NCBI RefSeq assembly: GCF_001441165.1
Contig: NZ_CP013126.1
Span: 1,889,551 to 1,953,550 of the forward strand
DNA length: 64,000 bases
Direction: 5' to 3'
Origin: Acidipropionibacterium acidipropionici
GTDB taxonomy: Bacteria; Actinomycetota; Actinomycetes; Propionibacteriales; Propionibacteriaceae
The notes below the pieces were generated by a model that worked only from the letters and a program-made list of their open reading frames with translations, ran no database searches and had not been told where the DNA came from. Both the position numbers and the translations under genes were made by a program. Shown here in pieces: positions 1 to 8,491 of the stretch. Position 1 is the stretch's first letter; the number at the start of each line of letters is the position of its first letter.

Positions 1-117
1 CAGGTCTGCGGGTGTGGCCGGTTCCTCCGCGTCGCTGCGCAGCTCAGCAAGGTCTTCCAGGACGTGGGCAAGGTTTCGCCGAATCAGCCATCTCGGCGAC
101 GTGCGAATTATTCCCAC
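1..117 (-). CDS. Hypothetical protein, N-terminal part only (runs off left edge)
   Basis: A reading frame starts with GTG at 117 and stays open to the left edge of the window. It overlaps the stop codon of the decayed ATPase gene (TAA at 108-110), as in a translationally coupled downstream gene. The visible 39 residues are charged and probably helical (for example RRNLAHVLEDLAELRSDAEE) and match no family I recognise. Being the last reading frame after a pseudogene, it could be chance open frame in GC-rich DNA. Confidence 0.3.
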   Translation of the reverse strand, partial: MGIIRTSPRWLIRRNLAHVLEDLAELRSDAEEPATPADL

Positions 118-805
118 AGCGCTGAGATCGGGGCACCGTAGAGGCGGTCGGCGTACCGGTAGCCATGGTCGGCGGTCCCGAGGACGATGCCGGCGACGAA
201 TCGTTCACCCACGCGGTCGCGGATGTGGGCGAGCCCGGCGAACTGTCCGGCGGAGTACGAGGACGCTGCCTTCACCTCGATGGCGATGACGTCGCCCTCT
301 CCTGTCTCCGCGACGAGCATGTAGAAGACGCTTTGACGAGTGCATTCGGGTTCTGAATGACGCTGTGCACGAGATCGTCCAAGCTGCCCCGCATCTCTCC
401 CTGGCTGAGTCCGTAGAGTCGCACCCGCGCGGCCCGGCCTGCGAGGCTGTCCGCGGTTCCCCGAACTCGCAGCAGACTCGATGAACCGGTGAGGAGGAAC
501 CGGCCGGGTCGCCTGTCGGCGTCGATCAATGCCTTGATGGCAAGCGTCAGTGCGGGCACGCGCTGGATCTCGTCGATGACGAGAGTGCCATCGCCGGCGG
601 CCGCCACGAAACCTTCAGGATCGGAGATCGCCGCATCACGCGTCTCCTGACGATCGAGATTGAGCAGGACGGACCCATCTGGGGCGGCATGTGCTGCGAG
701 CGTGCTCTTCCCGACCTGCCTTGCTCCCTCGAGGACGACAGAGGGAAAGTGGTTCAGGAGCTCGTTGATGTGCGACTCGATGTTCCGGCGGACATAGCTT
801 GCCAT
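108..805 (-). pseudogene. AAA family ATPase with DUF4143 domain, internally deleted and frameshifted
   Basis: The start at 805 gives an intact N-terminal AAA domain: Walker A GARQVGKS near residues 27-34, Walker B-like TLVIDEIQ, and sensor LLTGSSS, as in the DUF4143-associated AAA family. After about residue 158 the frame shifts. The characteristic family C-terminus continues in another frame at about 108-330, with IAIEVKAASS and ending PISALWE. The family is normally about 380-430 residues. Here about 155 N-terminal residues are joined to about 75 C-terminal ones, so roughly 150-170 residues including most of DUF4143 are missing, with a frameshift at the join near 320-330. The gene is read as non-functional. 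Five 22-bp iterons lie just upstream of its start. Confidence 0.85.
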
Positions 806-853
806 GCTCTGATTCTAGGGGAGTTCGGGTCGTGAGTGGGGAGTCAGATCGGT

Positions 854-963
854 GGATCGCGGATTCAAACTCGTTGAATCGCGGAGTTGAACTCGTTGAT
901 TCGCGGTCACAAACTCGTTGATTCGCGGTCACAAACTCGTGGGATCGCGGTCACAAACTCGTG
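854..963. repeat. Five tandem 22-bp iterons
   Basis: Five head-to-tail copies with an exact 22-bp period lie at 854-875, 876-897, 898-919, 920-941 and 942-963. The last three are almost identical, around a core TCGCGGTCACAAACTCGT; the first two are diverged. A sixth degenerate start follows at 964. They lie 49 bp upstream of the ATG of the decayed ATPase, in its promoter position. The period of about two helical turns suits a tandem protein-binding site. There are no spacers, so this is not CRISPR. Confidence 0.85.
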
Positions 964-1069
964 GGATCGCGGAGCCGAGATCGCAGATCGGCGGCCCGGT
1001 TCCGACGATGAAGTCGGATCAGAGCGGGCGTGCTGTCCGCCGGATTCGCGGCAGACCAGGCAGCGCCGG

Positions 1070-1507
1070 TCAGCTCCAGGTCTCGGAGTCGATGATGATG
1101 GTCACCGGACCGTCGTTGACCAGGGAGACCTTCATGTCGGCCCCGAAGATCCCGGTCTCGACATGGGCGCCGAGGGTCCTCAGGTGCTCGGCGAAATGAT
1201 CGATGAGGGGCTCGGACACCGGGCCGGGGGCCGCGGCGTTCCAGGTGGGGCGGCGCCCCTTGCGGGTGCCGGCATAGAGGGTGAACTGGCTGACCACCAG
1301 CAGCGGGGCTCCGATGTCGGATGCGGACTTCTCATCGGCGAGGATCCGCAGCCCCCACACCTTGGCGGCGACCTTCTCCACCACCGCGGGGGTGTCGTCA
1401 TGGGTGATCCCCGCCAGGATCACCAGGCCGGGCGAGGCCAGCTCGCCGACCACTCTCCCGTCGACCCGGACCGATCCCTCCAGGGCCCTCTGGACGACGA
1501 CCCTCAT
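1070..1507 (-). CDS. dtd: D-aminoacyl-tRNA deacylase
   Basis: This enzyme hydrolyses D-amino acids (and glycine mischarged on tRNA-Ala) from tRNA, a trans-editing step in the cytoplasm. The 145-residue length is typical. Both family signatures are present: SQFTLYA in the middle and NDGPVT near the C-terminus, which carries the Gly-cisPro chiral filter. The N-terminus MRVVVQRA is also typical. The start at 1507 is fixed by an ATGA overlap with the stop of the upstream zinc microprotein, so the two are likely co-translated. A longer upstream frame is a shadow of that microprotein. High confidence. Confidence 0.95.
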   Translation of the reverse strand: MRVVVQRALEGSVRVDGRVVGELASPGLVILAGITHDDTPAVVEKVAAKVWGLRILADEKSASDIGAPLLVVSQFTLYAGTRKGRRPTWNAAAPGPVSEPLIDHFAEHLRTLGAHVETGIFGADMKVSLVNDGPVTIIIDSETWS

Positions 1508-1653
1508 CGCGAGCCGTCCTGCTCCTCCTGGCTGGCCGCCTGGCAGTGGCAGCGATCCTCGACCGGCACCCCGGCGAGGGCCTGGTCGATGTGCTCCCCG
1601 CACCCCTCCCAGGTCGGTCGTCCGCAGGTCGGGCAGGTGATGCGATGGCACAT
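1504..1653 (-). CDS. Zinc-knuckle microprotein (49 aa)
   Basis: A 49-residue protein beginning [19 protein letters not shown]. Cysteines at 2, 7, 10, 18, 35 and 37 and His21 suggest a small zinc-binding fold. A paralogue of 62 residues is encoded at 8990-9178; the two share MC-x3-TC-x2-CG-x2-TW-x-GCG-x-HIDQ-x2-AGVP. A GAGGAG ribosome-binding site lies 8 nt before the ATG. The stop overlaps the dtd start by 4 bp. Conservation between paralogues supports a real gene; the function is unknown, with nucleic-acid or metal binding possible from the fold alone. Confidence 0.8.
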   Translation of the reverse strand: MCHRITCPTCGRPTWEGCGEHIDQALAGVPVEDRCHCQAASQEEQDGSR

Positions 1654-1726
1654 GGGCTGATCTCCTCGAAGTCGTCGGATGATGACGTCAGCGATGCTAC
1701 GACACGATCACCGGCGGTCCCTGGCG

Positions 1727-1732
1727 TAGAAT
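1727..1732 (+). promoter_or_regulatory. -10 TAGAAT, leaderless type
   Basis: TAGAAT lies 6 nt before the GTG at 1739, so the transcript would begin at or next to the start codon of the 35-residue membrane peptide. Confidence 0.5.
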
Positions 1733-1738
1733 CCGCGA

Positions 1739-1846
1739 GTGGCCACCTTCGATCTCGTCGCCCTCGTAGCTGTCTGCGTGCTGACCGCCCTGGCCCTGCT
1801 CGGCTGGGTGGCCTGGCTGCTGACCCGTGGGCCCGGGCCCGAGTGA
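1739..1846 (+). CDS. Short single-pass membrane peptide (35 aa)
   Basis: A 35-codon frame opens with GTG directly after a -10 hexamer and encodes one hydrophobic helix (LVALVAVCVLTALALLGWVA) followed by a short WLLTRGPGPE tail. It ends 45 bp before the nitrobindin-like gene. The helix and the leaderless promoter support it. With no homologue recognised, it could be a chance frame. If real, it is a membrane microprotein of unknown role. Confidence 0.4.
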   Translation: MATFDLVALVAVCVLTALALLGWVAWLLTRGPGPE

Positions 1847-1891
1847 CCGCCCGGCACCCCCCCGGCCACCGACCCGAGTTCAAGAGGACAA

Positions 1892-2389
1892 ATGCCCTTC
1901 CAGATCCCTGACAACCTCGACAACAACCTCATGCCCCTGGCCTGGATGATCGGCCACTGGGAGGGGGACGGCCACGGCGTCGGCCCCGACGGAGGCGAGA
2001 TCAGCTACGGATGCCAGGTCGACTTCACCGACAACGGCGGGGACTACCTGCACTACATCTGCCAGACCTTCACCAAGAACCCCGACGGCACCCCGAAGGA
2101 GCCGCTGTGGATGGAGACCGGGTTCTGGCGCCCCCGTCTCGACAAGACCATCGACGTCGTGATGGCCGCCCCCGAGGGCTGGGCCGAGCTGTGGACCGGG
2201 ACGATCGACGGCGCCAAGATCGAGCTGGTCACCGACGCCGTCGCGCGCAGCAAGGACGCCACCGTGCCCTACACCGGTGGGCAGCGGCTCTACGGACAGG
2301 TCGAGGGAGACCTCATGTGGGCCTACGACCGGGCCACCACCGAGACCCCGCTGGCGCCCCACATGTGGGCCCGGCTCAGGAGGGCCTGA
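1892..2389 (+). CDS. Nitrobindin-like heme-binding protein (FABP/THAP4-like, DUF1794)
   Basis: A 165-residue protein with the nitrobindin signature GHWEGDGHG at residues 21-29 and a C-terminal His157 (APHMW) at the place of the proximal heme ligand. Members are 10-stranded beta barrels that bind ferric heme and isomerise peroxynitrite to nitrate. The length is normal. It ends 2 bp before the YgfZ start, so the two form an operon, a pairing common in actinobacteria. Another NO-related locus (norB) lies in the same window. The ATG at 1892 follows AAGAGGACAA, a fair ribosome-binding site. Confidence 0.88.
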   Translation: MPFQIPDNLDNNLMPLAWMIGHWEGDGHGVGPDGGEISYGCQVDFTDNGGDYLHYICQTFTKNPDGTPKEPLWMETGFWRPRLDKTIDVVMAAPEGWAELWTGTIDGAKIELVTDAVARSKDATVPYTGGQRLYGQVEGDLMWAYDRATTETPLAPHMWARLRRA

Positions 2390-2391
2390 TC

Positions 2392-3324
2392 ATGGGCGCG
2401 CTCGTCCTGCTGTCCGAGGGTCCCGACACCGGACTCGTCTCCCACCTGGACAACCCCAACCTGGAGCAGCGTCGCATCGACTCATCCTGGGTGGGTCTCG
2501 GCAATCGCGACATCCTGTCGGTCAGTGGCCCCGACCGGCTCACCTGGCTGCACTCGCTGACCACCCAGTTCCTCGAGGGACTGGAACCCGGGCGCTCCAC
2601 CACCGCGCTGGTGCTCTCGCCCACCGGTCACGTCGAACACGTTCTGCGCGGCGTCGACGACGGGGCGACCTTCTGGGCCTGGACCGAGGCGGGCCGCGGC
2701 CCGGCCCTGGTGGAGTGGCTTGACTCGATGCGCTTCATGATGCGGGTCGAGGTGACGGCCCACCCGGAGCTGACGCTCGTCTGGGCCGGCCCGGACGTGA
2801 CCCTTCCCGACGACGTCGTGTCGATGGCCTCGGAGATCGCAGGTGGCCGCGAGCTGCTGCTGCCCGAGGGCGTCGAGGTCGACGCACCGCAGGCCGGTGT
2901 GCGGGCCTGGGAGGCGCTGCGCATCGCGGCGGGCGTGCCGCGTCTGGGCATAGACACCGACGAGCGGACCATCCCCAACGAGATCGGCCTCTACGGCACC
3001 CACCTGGACAAGGGCTGCTACCGCGGCCAGGAGACCGTGGCCCGGGTGCACACCCTCGGCCGGCCGCCGCGCAGGCTCACCCGCCTGACTCTGGACGGCT
3101 CGCAGGGGGAGTTGCCGGAGACCGGCGCGGAGATCACCAGCGAGGGACGCCGGGTCGGCGTTCTCGGATCGGTGGCTGTACATCACGAGGACGGGCCGAT
3201 CGCGCTGTGCCTGCTGCGCAGGGCGACGGATCCGCAGGCCACCCTTGATGTGGCCTCAGTGGCGGCGAGCCAGGAGATTCTGGTGGACCCGCAGGTCGGG
3301 CTGCATGTCCGACCGATACTCTGA
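2392..3324 (+). CDS. ygfZ: YgfZ/GcvT-fold folate-binding protein
   Basis: A 310-residue tetrahydrofolate-binding protein of the GcvT fold that supports assembly and repair of Fe-S enzymes such as MiaB. The family signature KGCYRGQE with its essential Cys occurs near residue 207, followed by TVARVHTLG. The start at 2392 lies 2 bp after the nitrobindin stop. An upstream extension in the same frame is a shadow of that gene. Pairing with a heme/NO protein fits a role in protecting or repairing Fe-S proteins under oxidative or nitrosative stress (inference). Confidence 0.9.
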   Translation: MGALVLLSEGPDTGLVSHLDNPNLEQRRIDSSWVGLGNRDILSVSGPDRLTWLHSLTTQFLEGLEPGRSTTALVLSPTGHVEHVLRGVDDGATFWAWTEAGRGPALVEWLDSMRFMMRVEVTAHPELTLVWAGPDVTLPDDVVSMASEIAGGRELLLPEGVEVDAPQAGVRAWEALRIAAGVPRLGIDTDERTIPNEIGLYGTHLDKGCYRGQETVARVHTLGRPPRRLTRLTLDGSQGELPETGAEITSEGRRVGVLGSVAVHHEDGPIALCLLRRATDPQATLDVASVAASQEILVDPQVGLHVRPIL

Positions 3325-3367
3325 CTGGACCTCCCCCGGCAGGGAGGAGACGACGAGGAGAACGCGA

Positions 3368-4765
3368 GTGCCGAAGAGGGTCGACTTCAACAAGACGCAG
3401 AAGGTGGCCACCGCCCTGATAGATGTGGCGGTGTTCGTCGGGTGCCTCTTCCTATCTTTCTACCTGCGATTCTTCACATCGCTCGGATTCATTCCGGCAA
3501 GAAACCTGAATGACGCCAAGGCCGCCATGTTGACGTCGGCCATTGGATTCCTCATCATCAATGTGTTGTCCGGCATCTATGTGCTGTACAACAAGACTCT
3601 GCTGGACGTGTGGATCGTCACCGTGGTGGATCAGGTGCTCATCACCGTGTTCATCATGGCGCTCACCTTCGCGGGGCGATGGTTCGCCTTCCCGCGGTCG
3701 GTGCTGCTCATCAACTTCGGCGTCAGCGTCATCGCCCTGCTGCTGTGGCGCAGCCTGGAATTCTGGGCCTACAGCCGCTTCCGAGGGGCCAAACGGGTGA
3801 TGGTGCTGGGCCTGCCCGGGCAGCTCAGCGGGCCGGTGCTCAACTACATGTCGAACAAGAGCCGACGCCACCGTCTGACCCATGTGGTGGAGGGCCACTA
3901 CCTGGAGCAGATCCGCGCCCATCTCGACGAGTTCGACACGGCACACGTCTCCGACGCCATTCCCGCCGACGAGCGCAATGCCATCTACGACCTTCTTCTC
4001 ACTGAGGAGAAGGAGATCTTCCTCACCACCAGCTTCGAACATCTTCTGCTGGTGAATCCAACGATCATGAGTATCGAGGATGAGTCGATCATCGCGGCGA
4101 GCCCGTTCAAGATTCCGGCCGAGTTCGACGTCATCAAGAGGTTCTTCGACGCGCTCGTGGCGCTCATCGGTCTCATCATCGCCTCCCCGGTGATGCTCAT
4201 CACCGCGATCCTGGTGAAGGCGACGTCGCCCGGGCCGGTGTTCTACCGCCAGACTCGGATCACCAAGGGCGGCAAGGAGTTCAAGATCCTCAAGTTCCGG
4301 TCGATGGGGGTCACTGCGGAGAAGGAGTCGGGGCCGATGCTGGCCACCACCAACGATCCGCGGGTGACACCGGTGGGCAAGTACCTCCGCAGCCTGCGGA
4401 TCGATGAGCTGCCCCAGCTCATCAACGTGCTGGTGGGGGACATGGCGATGGTCGGCCCTCGCCCGGAGAGGCCCTTCTTCGTCGAGCAGTTCCAGTCCCA
4501 GAACGCCCACTACAAGCTGCGCCACAATGTGCGGGCCGGCCTCACGGGCTATGCGCAGGTCTACGGCAAGTACGCCTCAGACTTCGCCAGCAAGCTCAAC
4601 TTCGACCTCATCTACATCAAGCAGTACTCGCTGGTCCTCGACGTGAAGATCATGATCCAGACCATCAAGATCCTCTTCGACAAGGTCTCCTCCCGCGGCG
4701 TCGACGAGGAGGAGGAGCGGGACACCTCGGTGCATCTTCCCGCCGACGTCCAGCAGCTCAGCTGA
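3368..4765 (+). CDS. Membrane undecaprenyl-phosphate sugar phosphotransferase (bacterial sugar transferase)
   Basis: A 465-residue membrane enzyme. The N-terminal half holds about four hydrophobic helices (about residues 15-135) and a soluble segment. From about residue 250 it carries the bacterial sugar-transferase domain, with one membrane helix, SPGPVFYRQTR, FKILKFRSM, DELPQLINVL and the MVGPRPERP motif typical of WbaP/RfbP-type initiating enzymes. Such enzymes transfer a sugar-1-phosphate onto undecaprenyl phosphate to start exopolysaccharide or glycan synthesis. No other glycan genes are adjacent, so the product is unknown. The GTG at 3368 is chosen because GAGGAG precedes it; the longer frame has no such site. 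Confidence 0.88.
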   Translation: MPKRVDFNKTQKVATALIDVAVFVGCLFLSFYLRFFTSLGFIPARNLNDAKAAMLTSAIGFLIINVLSGIYVLYNKTLLDVWIVTVVDQVLITVFIMALTFAGRWFAFPRSVLLINFGVSVIALLLWRSLEFWAYSRFRGAKRVMVLGLPGQLSGPVLNYMSNKSRRHRLTHVVEGHYLEQIRAHLDEFDTAHVSDAIPADERNAIYDLLLTEEKEIFLTTSFEHLLLVNPTIMSIEDESIIAASPFKIPAEFDVIKRFFDALVALIGLIIASPVMLITAILVKATSPGPVFYRQTRITKGGKEFKILKFRSMGVTAEKESGPMLATTNDPRVTPVGKYLRSLRIDELPQLINVLVGDMAMVGPRPERPFFVEQFQSQNAHYKLRHNVRAGLTGYAQVYGKYASDFASKLNFDLIYIKQYSLVLDVKIMIQTIKILFDKVSSRGVDEEEERDTSVHLPADVQQLS

Positions 4766-4777
4766 GGGGTCGTCGGC

Positions 4778-5821
4778 TCAGCTGTAGACGACGACCTTCG
4801 TCCCGACCGGGGCGTGGTCCCAGACGTACTGGATGCCGCTCCAGGATCGGATGTTGACGCATCCGTGGGAGTTGCCGTCATATCCGCGGGCCGCGAAGTC
4901 CGAGGAGTAGTGGATGGCCTCGCCGCCTGAGAAGAACATGGCGTAGGGCATCTTGGAGCCGTAGATGGTGGAGACCCAGTCCTTGTTGCGCCACTCGATG
5001 CTGAAGGTGCCCTCGCGGGTGGGGCCCTCCTCGCTGCCGAAGCGGGCGTCCAGGGAGATGAGCACCTTGCCGTCCTGAACGAGTCGCAGCTGGCGGTCCG
5101 TCTTGGAGATGCAGATCACCAGACCGGTCTTGCAGCGGCTGTCCAGGGAGACGGGGTCGGCCCCGCTGGTGCCCGGTGTCGGGGTGGCCGGTTTCTTGGA
5201 GGAGAGGTACTGGGTCTTCACCCAGGCCTCCTGCCCGTTGTAGATGACGGCCGTCCAGCCCTCGACGGTGGTTCCGGTGGCGCTCACCTTGTCACCGGCA
5301 GCGAGGGTCTTCAGGACGGCGGATCCGGTGCCGGCCTGCTCGCGGACGTTGAGGGCTGTGGTGGCGTACTTGGTGGTCACCGAGACCTGGGTGGCGGGTT
5401 TGGTGGTCGACAGCCACTTGGCGGTGACGAATGCCGAGATCCCCTGGTACTGGACGGGGGTGAACCCTGCGGTGGGCGCCCCGGAGACGATGACCTTGGA
5501 TCCGGCTGCGAGCTGACCGAGGACCTCGGAATCCGCTGACGCCGTCGCCCGCAGGTTGAGGCTGTCGGTCGTGACGTAGGCGGCGTGGGCCTTGAAGGCG
5601 GCCGCGCTCGGCGTCGGGGTGGGCGTTGATGCGCTGGGGCTCGGGGTGCTCGGCGTCGACGTCGAGGGAGTGGACGCCAGGCTCGGGGCGCTGCTGGCCG
5701 GGGCCGGGGTGGCCGAGGTGCCGCCGCCCGCATTGTCGGAGGATGCGCAGGAGGCCAGGGCCATCGCGAGAGCCCCGGAGACGAGTATGGGGGCCACCTT
5801 CGCGGCTCGATTCGTGCGCAT
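4778..5821 (-). CDS. Lipoprotein L,D-transpeptidase with two SH3b domains
   Basis: A 347-residue secreted lipoprotein. The signal peptide ends in lipobox LASC. A Ser/Thr/Pro-rich linker follows, then two SH3b modules (about 78-135 and 143-205) and a YkuD catalytic domain (about 225-347). The catalytic motif SHGCVN with its nucleophilic Cys lies near residue 320. YkuD enzymes make 3-3 cross-links in peptidoglycan or attach proteins to it. The start at 5821 has a GGAAGGA site 8 nt upstream; the ATG at 5827 is too close to it. The gene converges on the sugar transferase with 12 bp between stops. The SH3b modules resemble those of the gene at 59553-61733. Confidence 0.9.
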   Translation of the reverse strand: MRTNRAAKVAPILVSGALAMALASCASSDNAGGGTSATPAPASSAPSLASTPSTSTPSTPSPSASTPTPTPSAAAFKAHAAYVTTDSLNLRATASADSEVLGQLAAGSKVIVSGAPTAGFTPVQYQGISAFVTAKWLSTTKPATQVSVTTKYATTALNVREQAGTGSAVLKTLAAGDKVSATGTTVEGWTAVIYNGQEAWVKTQYLSSKKPATPTPGTSGADPVSLDSRCKTGLVICISKTDRQLRLVQDGKVLISLDARFGSEEGPTREGTFSIEWRNKDWVSTIYGSKMPYAMFFSGGEAIHYSSDFAARGYDGNSHGCVNIRSWSGIQYVWDHAPVGTKVVVYS

Positions 5822-6117
5822 CCGCATGTTCCTTCCGACGGCGCGGTTCCCGGCCGGCGGCGGAGGTGCTCCGTCGCGCCGGAGAGGCCTGAGGGGCAGG
5901 TGTTGTGCCCCGAGCGTCACCCTGGTGGTGCCGTCTGCGGCCCTGACGGGGGCACTTTAACATCCAGATGAAACGCATTTCGTCCCGGGAACGCCGGGAG
6001 AACGGAAGCTGAAGAAAATCCCCTGTCCACATGACGTGAAACCCTCCTTGACAAGGAGAGACCCATATCCTGAGAGTTCCTGACGGAATCCTTAAATTAA
6101 GCTGAGGAAACATGGAA
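5822..6117. other. AT-richer intergenic region with a 15-bp palindrome
   Basis: No gene is seen. The stretch is clearly richer in A/T than its surroundings and should contain the promoter of the L,D-transpeptidase on the minus strand. At 6044-6058 there is a perfect inverted repeat CTCCTTG-A-CAAGGAG, a candidate operator about 220 bp upstream of the gene. Confidence 0.45.
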
Positions 6118-6147
6118 AAGGGGCCCCGCCGGGTGGCGGGGCCCCTT
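6118..6147 (-). terminator. Terminator of typA
   Basis: A 13-bp perfect stem, AAGGGGCCCCGCC with its complement, and a 4-nt loop at 6131-6134. On the minus strand it is followed by TTTTCC. It begins 15 bp after the typA stop. Confidence 0.85.
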
Positions 6148-6161
6148 CTCACGGGCGGGGA

Positions 6162-8024
6162 TCAGGCGTGCTTGGCGCGGGTGCGGGCCTTGGCCCGGTC
6201 ATGGGCGTTGAGCTCGGTCTTGCGGATCCGGACGACGTCGGGGGTCACCTCGAGGCACTCGTCGGAGCGGCAGAACTCGAGCTGCTGCTCCATCGACATC
6301 TTGGTGGCCGGGATGAGCCGCTCGAGCTCGTCACCGGTGGACGACCGCACGTTGGTGAGGTGCTTCTCCTTGGTGGGGTTGACGTCCATGTCGTCGGGCC
6401 GGGAGTTCTCCCCGCACACCATGCCCTCGTAGACGTCATCGCCCGGTGCGACGAACATGGTGCCGCGCTCCTGGAGGTTGAACAGGGCGAAGGAGGTGAC
6501 GGTGCCCTGCCGGTCGGCGACCATCGAGCCGGTCTGGCGGGTGCGCAGCTCCCCGACCCAGGGCTGGTAGTTCTCGAAGATCTGGTTCATGATCCCCTGG
6601 CCGCGGGTCTGGGTGAGGAACTCGGTGCGGAAGCCGATGAGGCCGCGGGCCGGCACCACGAACTCCATCCGGACCCATCCGGATCCGTGGTTGACCATGT
6701 GCATCATCTGGCCCTTGCGCAGCCCCATCATCTGGGTGACGGCGCCCATGAACTCCTCGGGGCAGTCCACGGTGACCCGCTCGAAGGGCTCGTGCAGCTT
6801 GCCGTTGATCTCGCGGGTGACCACCTGGGGCTTGCCGACGGTGAGCTCGAAGCCCTCGCGGCGCATCATCTCCACCAGCACGGCCAGCTGCAGCTCGCCG
6901 CGTCCCTGGACCTCCCACATGTCGGGGCGGTCGGTGTCGGAGACCTTGATGGAGACGTTGCCGATGAGCTCCTGGTCCAGGCGGGCCTTGAGCAGCCTGG
7001 CGGTGAGCTTGTCGCCGGAGCGCCCGGACAGCGGGGAGGTGTTGATGCCGATGGTCATCGACATCGACGGCTCGTCGACGTGGATGAGCGGCAGCGGCTT
7101 GGGATCCTCGGGGTCGGTGATGGTCTCGCCGATGGTGATGTCGGGGATGCCGGCGACAGCGACGATGTCGCCGGGGCCGGCGGTCTCGGTGGGCACCCGG
7201 TCGAGGGCCTCGGTAATGAGCACCTCGGAGAGCTTGACGTTCTCGACGGAGCCGTCGCGGCGGCACAGGGCCACCGGCTCGCCCTTGTGGAGCTCGCCCT
7301 CGACGATGCGGCACAGGGCCAGACGGCCGAGGTAGGGGGAGGCGTCGAGGTTGGTGACGTGGGCCTGGAGGGTGGCGCCCTCGGTGTAGGTCGGCGCCGG
7401 GATGTTCTTGAGGATGGAGTCGAAGAGGGGCTGCAGATCGGGGGAGTCGGGCAGCTGGCCATCCGCGGGCTTCTCCAGGGATGCGCGTCCGGCCTTGGCG
7501 GAGGCGTAGACGACGGGGACGTCGAGCAGGGAGGCGTCGTTGTCATCGGAGAGGTCCATGAAGAGGTCGTAGGTCTCCTCGACCACCTCGTCGATGCGGG
7601 CGTCGGGCCGGTCGACCTTGTTGATCACCAGCACCAAGGGCAGTTTCTTGGCCAGGGCCTTGCGCAGCACGAACCGGGTCTGGGGGAGGGGCCCCTCGGA
7701 GGCGTCGACGAGCAGCAGGACGCCGTCGACCATCTCCAGGCCGCGCTCCACCTCGCCGCCGAAGTCGGCGTGTCCGGGGGTGTCGATGATATTGAGGGTG
7801 ATCTCCTCGCCGTCGCTCATGGTGTGCTTGACGGCGGTGTTCTTGGCGAGGATGGTGATGCCCTTCTCCCGCTCAAGGTCCATCGAGTCCATCACGCGCT
7901 TCTCGACGTCGGCGCCCTCCCGGAAGGCTCCCGACTGCCACAGCATCGCGTCCACGAGGGTGGTCTTGCCGTGGTCGACGTGGGCCACGATGGCGATATT
8001 GCGCAGGTCTTTGCGAACGGGCAT
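6162..8024 (-). CDS. typA: Ribosome-associated GTPase TypA/BipA
   Basis: A 620-residue translational GTPase of the EF-G/LepA superfamily that binds 70S ribosomes and helps 50S assembly and stress adaptation. G-domain motifs are all present: AHVDHGKTT (G1), DTPGHADF (G3) and NKVD (G4). The effector segment EREKGITI is also present, and the C-terminal domain contains GLIGFRTEFLT, diagnostic of TypA. Length is normal. It appears monocistronic with a strong terminator. Confidence 0.97.
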   Translation of the reverse strand: MPVRKDLRNIAIVAHVDHGKTTLVDAMLWQSGAFREGADVEKRVMDSMDLEREKGITILAKNTAVKHTMSDGEEITLNIIDTPGHADFGGEVERGLEMVDGVLLLVDASEGPLPQTRFVLRKALAKKLPLVLVINKVDRPDARIDEVVEETYDLFMDLSDDNDASLLDVPVVYASAKAGRASLEKPADGQLPDSPDLQPLFDSILKNIPAPTYTEGATLQAHVTNLDASPYLGRLALCRIVEGELHKGEPVALCRRDGSVENVKLSEVLITEALDRVPTETAGPGDIVAVAGIPDITIGETITDPEDPKPLPLIHVDEPSMSMTIGINTSPLSGRSGDKLTARLLKARLDQELIGNVSIKVSDTDRPDMWEVQGRGELQLAVLVEMMRREGFELTVGKPQVVTREINGKLHEPFERVTVDCPEEFMGAVTQMMGLRKGQMMHMVNHGSGWVRMEFVVPARGLIGFRTEFLTQTRGQGIMNQIFENYQPWVGELRTRQTGSMVADRQGTVTSFALFNLQERGTMFVAPGDDVYEGMVCGENSRPDDMDVNPTKEKHLTNVRSSTGDELERLIPATKMSMEQQLEFCRSDECLEVTPDVVRIRKTELNAHDRAKARTRAKHA

Positions 8025-8155
8025 GCAGGACTCCGGTCAGTCGGGAGATGGGGCGGACGCCGACGGGCATCCCGGGCAATTGTAGACGTTGTGCGGGCTG
8101 GGTCGCGACGCGCCTGTGTTCTCGCTCCGGGAGGGTGGGAGCATGCGAAGGGCAG

Positions 8156-8491
8156 CTACTCGTCGATGAAATCGATGATCCACCGTCGGATCTCGGCCAG
8201 TGTGCCCGGATCGACCCGGCCCGCGCGGCGGACTACGCGCTCACGCGAGATGGTGCGCACCTGCTCGGTCATCGCCCATGACGGATGCTGGAGGGCGTCG
8301 GGTCCCAGCGGGATGTGATTCGACCATCCGCGATCGACCGACGTGATCGGCGCCACGGTTACGAGCGTGTCGGCGATCAGGAGATGCCCGCGCGAGGAGA
8401 CGACAACTGCTGGACGCCGCCCGCTCTGTTCTCGTCCGACTACCGGATCGAGATAGACCCAGACGATGTCACCGGGGGCCAGATCAGGCAT
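8156..8491 (-). CDS. MazF/PemK-like endoribonuclease toxin
   Basis: A 111-residue protein beginning MPDLAPGDIVWVYLDP, with RRPAVVVSS and a TVAPITS strand as in MazF/PemK/Kid mRNA interferases, and a final helix DPGTLAEIRRWIIDFI. These toxins cut mRNA at short sequences. Its start (8491) overlaps the antitoxin stop by 8 bp, a typical antitoxin-first arrangement. A longer frame upstream has no support. Specificity cannot be predicted. Confidence 0.87.
   Translation of the reverse strand: MPDLAPGDIVWVYLDPVVGREQSGRRPAVVVSSRGHLLIADTLVTVAPITSVDRGWSNHIPLGPDALQHPSWAMTEQVRTISRERVVRRAGRVDPGTLAEIRRWIIDFIDE

Noticed and set aside
854-963. CRISPR array
   Set aside because: Units abut with no spacers and no cas genes are nearby.
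1728-1883. Alternative minus-strand frames across 1700-1930
   Set aside because: Low-complexity Arg/Ala-rich shadows with no start signals or homology.
6168-8318. Long plus-strand reading frame opposite typA (over 700 codons)
   Set aside because: Antisense to a clear TypA; composition is Gly/Asp/Leu-rich as expected for a shadow frame in GC-rich DNA.
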